The notes under the pieces were generated by a model, which saw only the letters and a list, made by a program, of their open reading frames with translations, was not told where the DNA came from and searched no databases. This document shows, piece by piece, positions 23,948 to 32,438 of a stretch of 64,000 bases of DNA. The stretch spans positions 744,001 through 808,000 of the forward strand of contig NZ_SGWY01000003.1 in the NCBI RefSeq assembly GCF_004216665.1, given 5' to 3'. Each line of letters opens with the position of its first letter. Positions within the stretch are counted from its first letter, which is position 1. Position numbers and translations under genes: made by a program. This DNA comes from Agromyces ramosus (GTDB lineage: Bacteria > Actinomycetota > Actinomycetes > Actinomycetales > Microbacteriaceae).

Positions 23948-24679
23948 GTGAAGCCATTCGTGCTGCTCGCGACGCGCTCCGAGGACCAGCCCGCCGACGC
24001 GGAGTACGCCCTCTTCCTCCGCTACGCCGGACTCGACGAGCGCGACCTCGTGCGGGTGCGGCTCGAGGCGGCGCCCATGCCCCGGCTCGACCTCGATGCG
24101 ATCTCGGGGATCTTCGTGGGCGGCGGCCCGTTCAACGCGTCAGACCCGCCCGAGCGGAAGACACCGGTGCAGCACCGGGTCGAGGCGGAGTTCGACGCGC
24201 TCCTCGACGAGGTGGTCGCCAGGGACTTCCCCTTCCTCGGCGCCTGCTACGGCGTCGGGCCGCTCGGCGTGCACCAGGGCGGCTCGATCGATCGCACGCA
24301 CGCCGAGCCGATCAGCGTCGTGCCGGTCACGTTGACCGACGCCGGGGCCTCGGACCCCATCCTCGCGGGATTGCCCCGGATGTTCGACGCCTTCGTCGGG
24401 CACAAGGAGGCCATCAGCTCGCTGCCCCGCTCGGCGACGCTGCTGGCGTCGTCGCCGACCTGCCCGGTGCAGATGTTCCGGGTCGGGTCGAACGTCTACG
24501 CGACGCAGTTCCACCCCGAGCTCGATCTCGACGGGATCATCCTGCGCATCCATGCGTACGGGGGCTACGGCTACTTCGCCGACGACGAGGTCGAGGCGAC
24601 CATCGCCGCGGCGCGGCGCGCCCCGGTGTCGCACCCGAGCCGGATGCTCCGGAACTTCGTCGAGCGTCACGCCCGATAG
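23948..24679 (+). CDS. class-I glutamine amidotransferase-like protein
   Basis: The protein has 243 residues. The nucleophile elbow is FLGACYGVGPLG (Cys), and the His-Glu pair of the triad is TQFHPELD near residue 190. FVGGGPFNASDP is the oxyanion-side glycine loop. This is a stand-alone GATase of the GMP-synthase-like/GuaA1 type. The amide acceptor or true substrate (free glutamine, gamma-glutamyl compounds) is unknown. GTG at 23948 follows a -10 box by six bases. Confidence 0.9.
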   Translation: MKPFVLLATRSEDQPADAEYALFLRYAGLDERDLVRVRLEAAPMPRLDLDAISGIFVGGGPFNASDPPERKTPVQHRVEAEFDALLDEVVARDFPFLGACYGVGPLGVHQGGSIDRTHAEPISVVPVTLTDAGASDPILAGLPRMFDAFVGHKEAISSLPRSATLLASSPTCPVQMFRVGSNVYATQFHPELDLDGIILRIHAYGGYGYFADDEVEATIAAARRAPVSHPSRMLRNFVERHAR

Positions 24680-24699
24680 CGGGGACCGGCGCGCACGAC

Positions 24700-24735
24700 G
24701 ACGCCCCCGCGCCGGAAGGGTGGCACGGGGGCGTC
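24700..24735. terminator. 14-bp hairpin terminator
   Basis: 24700-24713 pairs with 24722-24735, with one mismatch and an 8-nt loop (arms GACGCCCCCG / CGGGGGCGTC). It lies between the convergent stops at 24679 and 24752. Confidence 0.75.
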
Positions 24736-24751
24736 GGGTGGGCGGGGTCGA

Positions 24752-25702
24752 TCAGGACGCCGCTGCGGTGGCGTAGGCGCTCTGCGCGACCGAGCCGTAG
24801 TAGGGCCCGAACATCACGTTCGGGATGTTGTTGTACCCGAAGCTGTTCAGCGAGTTCTGCGCACCCGACGAGAGGAACCAGGGACCGCCCGACGAGCCGC
24901 CGGTCATGTCGCACGGGATGCCCTGCGACTGCGTCTGGCCGTAGGGATCGTCGCTCGCGGTGCCGGCGCACGACTTCAGCGTCTGCCCGTCGAACGGCGC
25001 GGCCGCCGGGTAGCCGAACGCCTCGTACGCGAGACCGCGCGCCTGGTTGAACGCGACCGCCGAGGCGCCGACCGCCTGCGCGAGCGTGCGCCCGTTCAGG
25101 GGAGCGACCTTCACGAAGGCGGTGTCGTACGTGATGTCGCCGCCCCTGGTCCACTGCGTCGGCGCCGAGAACGACGTGGCGGCCCACTGTCCGTAGGGCG
25201 CCGCGCCGTTCTCGTAGGCGGGCACGAAGATCCAGCGGCTGGCGTACTTGCCCTTGCCGCTGTGCACGCAGTGGCCGGCCGTCGAGACGACGCTGCCGTT
25301 GGTCGCGCTCACCGAGTTGGCCGAGCACACGTAGTTGCGGCCGCTCAGGGTGAAGAACACCTTCCCGATGTGGGAGACCGGCGCCTCGGAGGTCGCGTTG
25401 AGGTCCACCTCGGGCGCCGGCACCGGCTTGCCGTACGTGATCGGGTCGCCCTTTGCGACCTCGCTCGCCGGCGTCGACGCGACGCGGTCGGCGACGAGCA
25501 CGTCGGCGGGCACGGCCGAGCGCATGCGGTCGGCGGTCCAGTACTGCGCTGCGGTCGACGACTCGGCGGCGGGCACCGAGGCGTGGTCGATGCCGGGCGC
25601 CCCGGGCGGCGGGGCGGCGACGGCCGCCGCCGGGGCGGCGAGCAGCCCGCACGCGACGAGCGCAGCGCCGGCGAGCCCGGCGCGGAGTGAGGTGAGTTTC
25701 AT
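24752..25702 (-). CDS. secreted trypsin-like serine peptidase
   Basis: The protein has 316 residues. The Sec signal peptide is MKLTSLRAGLAGAALVACGLLAAPAAAVA. Catalytic residues in precursor numbering are His144 in STAGHCVHSG, Ser271 in GGSSGGPW, and the likely Asp193 in YDTAFVKV. Cys in AGHC and other cysteines may form disulphides. The fold fits the V8/glutamyl-endopeptidase-like branch of S1 peptidases. ATG at 25702 directly starts the signal peptide, with AGAGGA 10 bases upstream. It is exported and probably acts outside the cell. A short pro-region likely precedes the protease domain. Confidence 0.92.
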   Translation of the reverse strand: MKLTSLRAGLAGAALVACGLLAAPAAAVAAPPPGAPGIDHASVPAAESSTAAQYWTADRMRSAVPADVLVADRVASTPASEVAKGDPITYGKPVPAPEVDLNATSEAPVSHIGKVFFTLSGRNYVCSANSVSATNGSVVSTAGHCVHSGKGKYASRWIFVPAYENGAAPYGQWAATSFSAPTQWTRGGDITYDTAFVKVAPLNGRTLAQAVGASAVAFNQARGLAYEAFGYPAAAPFDGQTLKSCAGTASDDPYGQTQSQGIPCDMTGGSSGGPWFLSSGAQNSLNSFGYNNIPNVMFGPYYGSVAQSAYATAAAS

Positions 25703-25895
25703 GGACGAGTCGTCCTCTCTGATGCCGGCGGCCCGATCCCCCATGTTCCGGTTGCACCGGGGCCGCGGTGAACGGAATGCCCGAGAGCGTGTCACAGGTC
25801 CCCCGTTCGGGGGGAGGGGGCGGACCGGAGTTCGTGGAGATCGACGAACATCGGCGCGGAACCGAAGAATCCGCCCGCCGATTCCGTCGGCAGGA

Positions 25896-25901
25896 TAGGC
25901 T
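25896..25901 (+). promoter_or_regulatory. possible purF promoter -10 (TAGGCT)
   Basis: TAGGCT lies 178 nt upstream of purF, giving a leader that contains the 10-bp tandem repeats and an inverted repeat. The rest of the 376-bp gap (25703-26078) shows no gene. Confidence 0.4.
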
Positions 25902-25915
25902 CTGCGGTTTCGACC

Positions 25916-25956
25916 GGGAGCCCTCGGGAGCCCTCGGGAACCCCTCGGGAGCCCTG
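25916..25956 (+). repeat. four tandem GGGAGCCCTC repeats in purF leader
   Basis: GGGAGCCCTC at 25916 and 25926, GGGAACCCCTC at 25936, and GGGAGCCCTG at 25947. Each unit is itself self-complementary (GGGAGCCC / GGGCTCCC-like), so the leader can form alternative stems. A further inverted repeat CACACG-N4-CGTGTG lies at 26003-26018. Confidence 0.65.
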
Positions 25957-26078
25957 CGAGCGTCCCCCGCTCAGCTGAGCATCGGGCGTCCCTCAGGCGG
26001 CTCACACGCGCACGTGTGGGAGGATGGATCGTCCAGCTCGGACGCTCTCACCACACTCCCCGAGGAGCCATCGCTCGC

Positions 26079-27536
26079 ATGTGCGGCATCGTCGGCATCG
26101 TCTCCACCGAGCCCGTCAACCAGCAGATCTACGACAGCCTCCTCCTGTTGCAGCACCGCGGCCAGGACTCCACCGGCATCGCGACCGCCGACGGCCCCGT
26201 GTTCCACATGGCGAAGGCGCGCGGGCAGGTGCGCGAGGCGTTCCGCACTCGCGACATGCGCTCGCTGCTGGGCAACATCGGCCTCGGCCACGTGCGCTAC
26301 ACCACGAAGGGCGCCGCCGAGCGCGAGGAGGAGGCGCAGCCGTTCTACGTGAACGCGCCGTACGGCATCATCCTCGTGCACAACGGCAACCTCACGAACA
26401 CCCGCGAGCTCTCGGGCGACCTGTTCTCGATCGACCGCAGGCACGTGAACTCCACGAGCGACACCGAGATGCTGCTCAACGTGCTCGCCACCGAGCTGCA
26501 GGGGCAGATCACCGGCCTCGAGCTCGACCCCGACCAGGTGTTCCGCGCCGTCGAGCTCGTGCACGAACGCGTCGAGGGCTCCTACGCCGTCATCTCGCTC
26601 ATCGCGGGCTACGGGCTCCTCGCCTTCCGCGATCCGTACGGCATCCGCCCGCTGATCCTCGGCAAGCGCGTGACCGAGTCCGGCAGCGACGAGTGGATCG
26701 TGGCATCCGAGTCGCTCGTGCTCGAGAACGGCGACTACGAGATCGTGCGCGACGTCGATCCCGGCGAGGCGATCTTCATCACGCTCGACGGCGAGATGAT
26801 CTCGCGCCAGTGCGCACCGAACCCCCGGCTGGTGCCCTGCTCGTTCGAGTACGTCTACCTCGCGCGTCCCGACTCTGTGATGAACGGCATCTCGGTGTAC
26901 GAGGCGCGCCTGCGCATGGGCGACCGGCTCGCGACGACCATCGAGACCCACATGGACAAGGGCGACATCGACGTCGTCATGCCCATCCCCGATTCATCGC
27001 GGCCGGCCGCGATGCAGGTGGCGCAGAAGCTCGGCATCGAGTACCGCGAGGGCTTCTACAAGAACCGCTACGTGGGCCGCACGTTCATCATGCCGGGGCA
27101 GGCGCAGCGTCGCCGCTCGGTGCGCCAGAAGCTCAACGCGATGGGCACCGAGTTCAAGGGCAAGAACATCCTCATCGTCGACGACTCGATCGTGCGCGGC
27201 ACGACCTCGAAGGAGATCGTCGAGATGGCGCGCGCCGCCGGCGCCAACAAGGTCACGTTCACGTCGGCCGCTCCCCCGGTGCGGTTCCCACACGTCTACG
27301 GCATCAACATGCCGAGCCGACAGGAGCTCGTCGCGCACGGTCGCAAGATCCCCGAGATCGCCCGCGAGCTCGGCGCCGACCACATGATCTACCAGGAGGT
27401 CGTCGACCTGCAGGCGGCGATCACCCAGGGCACCTCGATCGAGCAGCTCGACATGTCGTGCTTCACCGGCGACTACGTCACCGGCACGGTCACCGAGGAG
27501 TACCTCGAGTGGGTGGAGAAGACCCAGCTCAGCTGA
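26079..27536 (+). CDS. purF: amidophosphoribosyltransferase
   Basis: The protein has 485 residues. It begins MCGIVGIVS, so Cys2 is exposed after Met removal and there is no propeptide. The glutaminase domain shows LLLQHRGQDSTGIA and HNGNLTN. The PRPP-binding loop is ILIVDDSIVRGTTSKEIVE in the second half. It commits PRPP and glutamine to phosphoribosylamine, the first purine step. GAGGAG lies 11 bases before the ATG. Its leader carries tandem repeats that may be regulatory. A broken hydrolase gene follows. Confidence 0.97.
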   Translation: MCGIVGIVSTEPVNQQIYDSLLLLQHRGQDSTGIATADGPVFHMAKARGQVREAFRTRDMRSLLGNIGLGHVRYTTKGAAEREEEAQPFYVNAPYGIILVHNGNLTNTRELSGDLFSIDRRHVNSTSDTEMLLNVLATELQGQITGLELDPDQVFRAVELVHERVEGSYAVISLIAGYGLLAFRDPYGIRPLILGKRVTESGSDEWIVASESLVLENGDYEIVRDVDPGEAIFITLDGEMISRQCAPNPRLVPCSFEYVYLARPDSVMNGISVYEARLRMGDRLATTIETHMDKGDIDVVMPIPDSSRPAAMQVAQKLGIEYREGFYKNRYVGRTFIMPGQAQRRRSVRQKLNAMGTEFKGKNILIVDDSIVRGTTSKEIVEMARAAGANKVTFTSAAPPVRFPHVYGINMPSRQELVAHGRKIPEIARELGADHMIYQEVVDLQAAITQGTSIEQLDMSCFTGDYVTGTVTEEYLEWVEKTQLS

Positions 27537-27571
27537 GTCGTCGCGTCGGCGGCCTGCGCCAGACTGGCGCC

Positions 27572-28463
27572 ATGGGGTTCACTCGCCGCGGCAGCGTCCG
27601 CACGTCCGTGCTCGACATCGCCTACGAGGAGGCGGGGCCGGCCGACGCACCGGTCGCGGTGCTGTCGCACGGATTCCCCTACGACGTGCGGGCGTACGAC
27701 GAGGTCGCCGACCTGCTCGCCGCATCCGGCGTGCGCGTGATCGCGCCGTACCTGCGCGGCTACGGCCCGACCCGGTTCACGGATGCCGCGACACTTCGCT
27801 GGGGTGAGCAGGCCGCCCTCGCGCAGGACCTGCTCGACCTCCTCGACGCCCTCGGCATCGACCGCGCCATCCTCGGCGGCTACGACTGGGGCGGACGCGC
27901 CTCGTGCATCGTCGCCGCGCTGCATCCCTCGCGCGTTCACGGACTCGTCACCGTGGGCGGCTACAACATCTTCGACCCGGCCTTCGCCCAGGAGCCGACG
28001 CGCCCCGAGTGGGAGCGCACGTATCTGGTACAAGTACTACTTCCACTCCGAGGCCGGCCGCCGTGGACTCGAGCGCTACCGGCACGAGCTGTGCGAACTG
28101 CTCTGGACGACGTGGTCGCCCGAGTGGGCGGATGCCGCGGCGGCCTACGCGGCGAGCGCCTCGAGCCTCGACAACCCCGACTTCGTCGACGTGGTGATCC
28201 ACTCCTACCGGCACCGCTCGGCGCTGGTCGCGGGCGACCCGCGCTACGCCGCGATCGAGGAGGCACTCGCCGACCGGCCGTCGATCTCCGTTCCCACCGT
28301 GGTGCTCGAGAGCGGCGCCGACGGCCTCGGGGGCCCGAGCGGGGCGGAGGACCGCGACCGGTTCACCGGCCCGTACGCGTTCCTCGAGCTCGCCGGGATC
28401 GGCCACGACCTGCCGCAGGAGGCGCCGCGCGAGTTCGCCGAGGCCGTGCTGAGCCTGCGGTGA
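27572..28463 (+). pseudogene. alpha/beta hydrolase, broken by a single-base frameshift
   Basis: The first frame runs from ATG 27572 with the family motifs SHGFPYDVRAYDEVADLLAASG, PYLRGYGPTRF and GGYDWGGRASCIVAALHP. The nucleophile is Asp, as in epoxide hydrolases and haloalkane dehalogenases. At about 28025 the frame must shift by one base to recover the conserved continuation WYKYYFHSEAGRRGLERYRHEL, and then reads to 28463 with GIGHDLPQEAPREF (catalytic His). One extra base near 28025 accounts for it. It is either a real inactivation or a sequencing error. Both halves look otherwise intact. Confidence 0.8.
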
Positions 28464-28479
28464 GCTTGGGCCGGACCCG

Positions 28480-28968
28480 CTACTCGTCGACGCGGTGCGT
28501 CGACTCGTGCACGACCAGCACCGACTTCGCGCGCTTGGCCGAGCCGCGGTCGATGAGGAGCGCGACCACGGCGCCCAGGGCGGCGCCGATGGTGGCGCAC
28601 AGCAGCAGCAGGAAGCCGAAGACCTGGCCCCGGTCGAACCCGAGCTCGAGCTCGGGCTGCGCCGGCTGGCCCGAGAACGCGAACGTGACGATGAGCGCGA
28701 CGACCGCGCCGAGGAGGGCGCCGAGCGTGATGAACCGCCCGTAGCGGGGTGCGCGGCGCACCGTGACGACGTCGTCCGAGACATCGGTCTCGACGGGCTC
28801 GTCGATCTCGATGCGCTCGACGCGCCGGGCGGACTCGTCGCCCTCGACGGGTTCGACGCGCTCGACGGGTCCGACGCCCTCGACACGGTCGACGCCCGCG
28901 ACGTCGTCGCCCACCGCCGCCGAACGCTCGGGATCGTGCGGCTGGGGGGTGCTCTGGGGGTCGCTCAC
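28480..28968 (-). CDS. two-helix membrane protein with acidic N-terminal domain
   Basis: The protein has 162 residues. The first 80 are polar and acidic with VERVEPVEGDESARRVERIEI-type repeats. Two membrane helices follow: FITLGALLGAVVALIVTFAFSG and VFGFLLLLCATIGAALGAVVALLI. The C-terminus is short and basic. GTG at 28968 lies 6 bases after GACAAT on the minus strand, suggesting a leaderless mRNA; ATG 28992 is an alternative. It is often seen near pur genes in Actinobacteria (my recollection), with no known function. Confidence 0.7.
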   Translation of the reverse strand: MSDPQSTPQPHDPERSAAVGDDVAGVDRVEGVGPVERVEPVEGDESARRVERIEIDEPVETDVSDDVVTVRRAPRYGRFITLGALLGAVVALIVTFAFSGQPAQPELELGFDRGQVFGFLLLLCATIGAALGAVVALLIDRGSAKRAKSVLVVHESTHRVDE

Positions 28969-28974
28969 CCCTCC

Positions 28975-28980
28975 ATTGTC
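28975..28980 (-). promoter_or_regulatory. -10 box GACAAT (minus strand), leaderless start at 28968
   Basis: Minus-strand GACAAT is followed by 6 nt and GTG. Confidence 0.4.
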
Positions 28981-29009
28981 CCGCACTCGCATCGGGGCGG
29001 TGCGCGTGC

Positions 29010-29417
29010 TCAGGGAACGCGCAGTACCGGGAGGTGCCCGCGGAGGTCGGCGCGCTGGCCCGAGGCGTGCACCCGGCCGGATCCCCGGGCGTCGTCCCAC
29101 GTGAGGCCGCCCGTGGCGAGGGCGAGCCACGTCGCGGCATCCGTCTCGATCACGTTGGGCGGCGTGCCTCGGGTGTGCCTCGGGCCCTCGACGCACTGCA
29201 CCGCGGCGTACGGCGGCACCCGCACCTCGACCGTGCCGCCGGGCGCCTGCTCGGCGAGGAGCTGCAGCGTGTAGCGCACCGCCAGGGCGAGGGTCGTGCG
29301 GTCGACAAATGCCGCGAGCGAACGCCCGTCGGGCACGCCCTCGATGCCCGCCGCGATGCGCCCGACGGTCGCGACTGCGGCCGAGCCCAACTCGTCGTCG
29401 ATCCGTGCGCGTGCCAT
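29010..29417 (-). CDS. sterol-carrier-family protein
   Basis: The protein has 135 residues. It starts MARARIDDELGSAAVATVGRIAAGIEG and has PPYAAVQCVEGPRHTRGTPPNVIETDAATWLALATGG, the pattern of the actinobacterial SCP-like (bacterial sterol carrier) family. These form a small alpha/beta lipid-binding fold. It commonly accompanies purF/purD in Actinobacteria without a proven link. It is cytoplasmic. Confidence 0.82.
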   Translation of the reverse strand: MARARIDDELGSAAVATVGRIAAGIEGVPDGRSLAAFVDRTTLALAVRYTLQLLAEQAPGGTVEVRVPPYAAVQCVEGPRHTRGTPPNVIETDAATWLALATGGLTWDDARGSGRVHASGQRADLRGHLPVLRVP

Positions 29418-29532
29418 GGCTCCATCCTCCCGCACGGCACCGTCACGCGGCGCCGTCCACGGCACGCAGACGGCGCCGTCGCGGGGCGTCGTCGCACTGC
29501 GCAGCGCCCCGGGCGGTCCGAACCCCATCCGG

Positions 29533-29538
29533 TAGCCT
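29533..29538 (+). promoter_or_regulatory. -10 box TAGCCT, leaderless start of purD
   Basis: TAGCCT is followed by 6 nt and GTG 29545, giving purD its own leaderless promoter distinct from purF's long leader. Confidence 0.6.
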
Positions 29539-29544
29539 GAACCG

Positions 29545-30855
29545 GTGAGAATCCTCGTCCTCGGCTCGGGCGCGCGCGAGCACGCCATCATCCTCGCGCT
29601 CCTCGACGAGGAGGCCGGGCACGAGATCATCGCGGCCCCGGGCAACGCCGGCATCGCGGCATCCGCCACCTCGTCGGCCCGCGGCAGCGTGACCACGATC
29701 GCCCTCGACCCGACCGACCCGGTCATCGTGGCCGACTACGCGATCGACAACGACGTCGAGCTCGTCGTGATCGGGCCCGAGGCCCCGCTCGTGGCCGGAG
29801 TGGCCGACGCGCTGCGCACCCGGGGCATCGCCGCCTTCGGACCCGGCAGGGCGGCTGCGGCACTCGAGGGCTCGAAGACGTTCGCGAAGCGCATCATGGA
29901 GGCGGCCGGGGTTCCGACCGGCCGCGCGACGCTCGCCGAGACGCTCGCCGAGGTCGAGGCGACGCTCGACGAGTTCGGCGATCCCTACGTCGTGAAGGCC
30001 GATGGGCTCGCCGCAGGCAAGGGCGTGCTCGTGACCACCGACCGCGACGCCGCGCTCGCCCACGCCGAGCACTACCTGCAACAGGGCCCGGTGCTCGTCG
30101 AGGAGTTCCTCGACGGGCAGGAGGTCTCGCTCTTCCTGCTCTCCGACGGCACGAACGTGCTGCCGCTCTCGCCCGCCCAGGACTACAAGCGCCTCCGCGA
30201 CGGCGACCAGGGACCCAACACGGGCGGCATGGGCGCCTACTCGCCCCTGCCCTGGCTCGACGGCGACTTCGGCAGCGAGCGGGCGTTCGTCGACGAGGTC
30301 ATCGAGACGATCGCGCTGCCCACCGTGCGGAAGCTCGCGGCCGAGCAGACCCCGTTCATCGGCCTGCTGTACGCGGGCCTCATCCTCACGCCGCGAGGCA
30401 TCCGCGTCATCGAGTTCAACGCCCGATTCGGCGACCCCGAGACGCAGGCGGTGCTCCCGCGGCTCATCACGCCGCTGTCGGGGCTGCTGTTCGCCGCCGC
30501 CACGGGCCGGCTCGGCGAGCAGCCCCGTCCCGAGTTCCGGTCGGATGCCGCCGTCACGGTGGTGCTCGCGAGCGAGGGGTATCCCGAGGCCCCCGAGACC
30601 GGTCGGCGGATCGAGGGGCTCGACGCCGCGGCATCCGTGCCCGGCGTGCACCTGGCGCACGCCGCCACCGCGATCGGACCGACCGACGAGGCGGGCGCGA
30701 CCCCGCTCATCGCCACGGGCGGACGCGTGCTCAACGTCGTCGCGCTCGGATCCGACTTCGCCGAGGCGCGCCGCCGCGCCTACGAGGCGTTGGGGCACCT
30801 GCGCCTCGACGGCGGGCAGTACCGCACCGACATCGCCGCGCGCGTCGCGGAGTGA
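29545..30855 (+). CDS. purD: phosphoribosylamine-glycine ligase
   Basis: The protein has 436 residues, the normal PurD length. It starts with the N-domain [18 protein letters not shown]. The ATP-grasp core includes [44 protein letters not shown] and [17 protein letters not shown]. It makes GAR from phosphoribosylamine and glycine (step two). Its start follows a -10 box by six bases. purC begins 15 bp after it, and the two form a purDC operon. Confidence 0.97.
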   Translation: MRILVLGSGAREHAIILALLDEEAGHEIIAAPGNAGIAASATSSARGSVTTIALDPTDPVIVADYAIDNDVELVVIGPEAPLVAGVADALRTRGIAAFGPGRAAAALEGSKTFAKRIMEAAGVPTGRATLAETLAEVEATLDEFGDPYVVKADGLAAGKGVLVTTDRDAALAHAEHYLQQGPVLVEEFLDGQEVSLFLLSDGTNVLPLSPAQDYKRLRDGDQGPNTGGMGAYSPLPWLDGDFGSERAFVDEVIETIALPTVRKLAAEQTPFIGLLYAGLILTPRGIRVIEFNARFGDPETQAVLPRLITPLSGLLFAAATGRLGEQPRPEFRSDAAVTVVLASEGYPEAPETGRRIEGLDAAASVPGVHLAHAATAIGPTDEAGATPLIATGGRVLNVVALGSDFAEARRRAYEALGHLRLDGGQYRTDIAARVAE

Positions 30856-30869
30856 GGAAGCAGGACATC

Positions 30870-31811
30870 ATGAGCGACGCCGTCGAACTGCCCGGCTGGA
30901 CCCACGTCTACTCGGGGAAGGTGCGCGACCTGTACGTGCCGACGGCCGCGCTCGACGACGACGACACCTGGACAGGCGACCCCCTGCGTCTCTCGCGGGT
31001 CGTGCTCGTCGTCGCCACCGACCGCGTGAGCGCCTACGACCGCGTCCTCGAGCCCGCCATCCCCGGCAAGGGCGCCATGCTCACCGCGATCACGCGCTGG
31101 TGGTTCGACCAGCTGCCCGAGGTGCCGAACCATCTCGCCTACGCGGAGGACGACCGACTCGTCGTGCCCGCGGTCCCCGATTCCGTCGCCGACCGGGCGG
31201 CGCTCTGCCGCACCCTCGACATGTTCCCGATCGAGTGCGTGGTGCGCGGCTTCCTCACGGGCGGCGGCTGGAAGGAGTACGAGGCCACCGGGGCGATCGG
31301 CGGCATCCCCCTGCCCGAGGGCCTGCAGAACGGCGACCGGCTCCCCGCGCCGATCTACACGCCCGCGTGGAAGGCGCCGATGGGCGAGCACGACGAGAAC
31401 GTGTCGTACGAGCGCACCGTCGAGCTGGTGGGCGAGACCGTGGCCGAGCAGCTGCGCGAACTGTCGCTCGAGATCTTCGAGCACGCCTCGGTCATCGCCG
31501 AGACCCGTGGGCTGATCCTGGCCGACACGAAGTTCGAGTTCGGCGCCGACCGCGACACCGGCATCGTCACGCTCGCCGACGAGGTGCTCACGAGCGACTC
31601 CAGCCGGTACTGGGATGCCGAGGCCTACCTGACCGGCGCGACGCCCGCGCAGCGCATGGCGAGCTTCGACAAGCAGATCGTGCGCGACTGGCTCGCCGCC
31701 AACTGGGATCAGGGGGCGTTCGAGGCGCCGCCCACGCTACCGCACGAGATCGTCGAGCGCACGGCGGAGCGCTACCGTGCGCTGTTCGATCGGCTCACCG
31801 CCGGCGCCTGA
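30870..31811 (+). CDS. purC: phosphoribosylaminoimidazole-succinocarboxamide synthase
   Basis: The protein has 313 residues, the longer actinobacterial/fungal form. It has HVYSGKVRDLY at the N-terminus, VVATDRVSAYDRVLEPAIPGKGAMLTAI, ECVVRGFLTGGGWKEY, LILADTKFEFG and EVLTSDSSRYWD. It joins CAIR and aspartate to give SAICAR. ATG at 30870 is preferred, with AGGAAGCAGGA upstream, and the gene lies 15 bp after purD. A 160-bp gap to the next gene holds no obvious gene. Confidence 0.97.
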   Translation: MSDAVELPGWTHVYSGKVRDLYVPTAALDDDDTWTGDPLRLSRVVLVVATDRVSAYDRVLEPAIPGKGAMLTAITRWWFDQLPEVPNHLAYAEDDRLVVPAVPDSVADRAALCRTLDMFPIECVVRGFLTGGGWKEYEATGAIGGIPLPEGLQNGDRLPAPIYTPAWKAPMGEHDENVSYERTVELVGETVAEQLRELSLEIFEHASVIAETRGLILADTKFEFGADRDTGIVTLADEVLTSDSSRYWDAEAYLTGATPAQRMASFDKQIVRDWLAANWDQGAFEAPPTLPHEIVERTAERYRALFDRLTAGA

Positions 31812-31974
31812 GCCGTCGCCGCCCGCCCGTCGACCGCCAGACCCGCGCGACCACCGCCCGTCCTCCGCACGATCCCCGCACGCCCTCGCCCGACCCGCGA
31901 TGCCGGCTGTCGATCGCGGCGGCTTCCGTTCGTCGTCCCTGTGACGGCGCCGCACGGGCGCCATGGGAGGTCGG

Positions 31975-32394
31975 ATGCCACGCATCGAGCAGTACACCGA
32001 GACCGCGGTCGATTCCGCCGAGGTCGCCTGGCTCGTCAGCAAGCGGGCGGCGGCCATCCGCGCGCGCGACGCGGAGTACCTCGCGTCGCGCTACGCGCCG
32101 GGGGCCCTGACCTTCGGCGCGGCCCCGCCGCTCAGCGCCTTCGCCGGCGAGGCGCAACGCGTCGAATGGCTCCGCGCGTGGTTCGAGCGTTTCCGCGGGC
32201 GCATCGAGCATCGGGTGCTCGACCTCACGGTGAGCGTCGGCGACGACCTCGCGTTCTGCCACAGCCGAGACGTGCTCTCGGTCCGGCCCGTGCACGGGCG
32301 GCGTCGCGAGGTGCGGTTCGAGACGACGCTCGGCCTGCGACGCGTCGGCGGGGTGTGGCTCGTGGAGTCGGAGCGCGTGGGCGTGACGGAATAG
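31975..32394 (+). CDS. SnoaL/NTF2-like protein
   Basis: The protein has 139 residues. The cone-like fold is suggested by EVAWLVSKRAAAIRARDAEYLASRYAPGALTF at the start and LDLTVSVGDDLAFCHSRDVLSVRPV, RFETTLGLRRVGGVWLVESE at the end, as in DUF4440/SnoaL proteins. GGGAGG sits 4 bases before ATG 31975, favouring this start over 31963. The ligand is unknown. Confidence 0.8.
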   Translation: MPRIEQYTETAVDSAEVAWLVSKRAAAIRARDAEYLASRYAPGALTFGAAPPLSAFAGEAQRVEWLRAWFERFRGRIEHRVLDLTVSVGDDLAFCHSRDVLSVRPVHGRRREVRFETTLGLRRVGGVWLVESERVGVTE

Positions 32395-32416
32395 CCCCGG
32401 TGGCGCATGGGTTACT

Positions 32417-32438
32417 ATTAGTTGTGACTACAACCAAT
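32417..32438. promoter_or_regulatory. inverted repeat over the VOC gene start, MarR-type operator candidate
   Basis: ATTAGTTGT-N4-ACAACCAAT is a 9-bp arm dyad with one mismatch that covers the GTG at 32424 and abuts TACTAT (32413-32418), a probable -10 box. A repressor here would block a leaderless promoter directly. Its size and AT-richness fit MarR-family sites. Confidence 0.55.
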
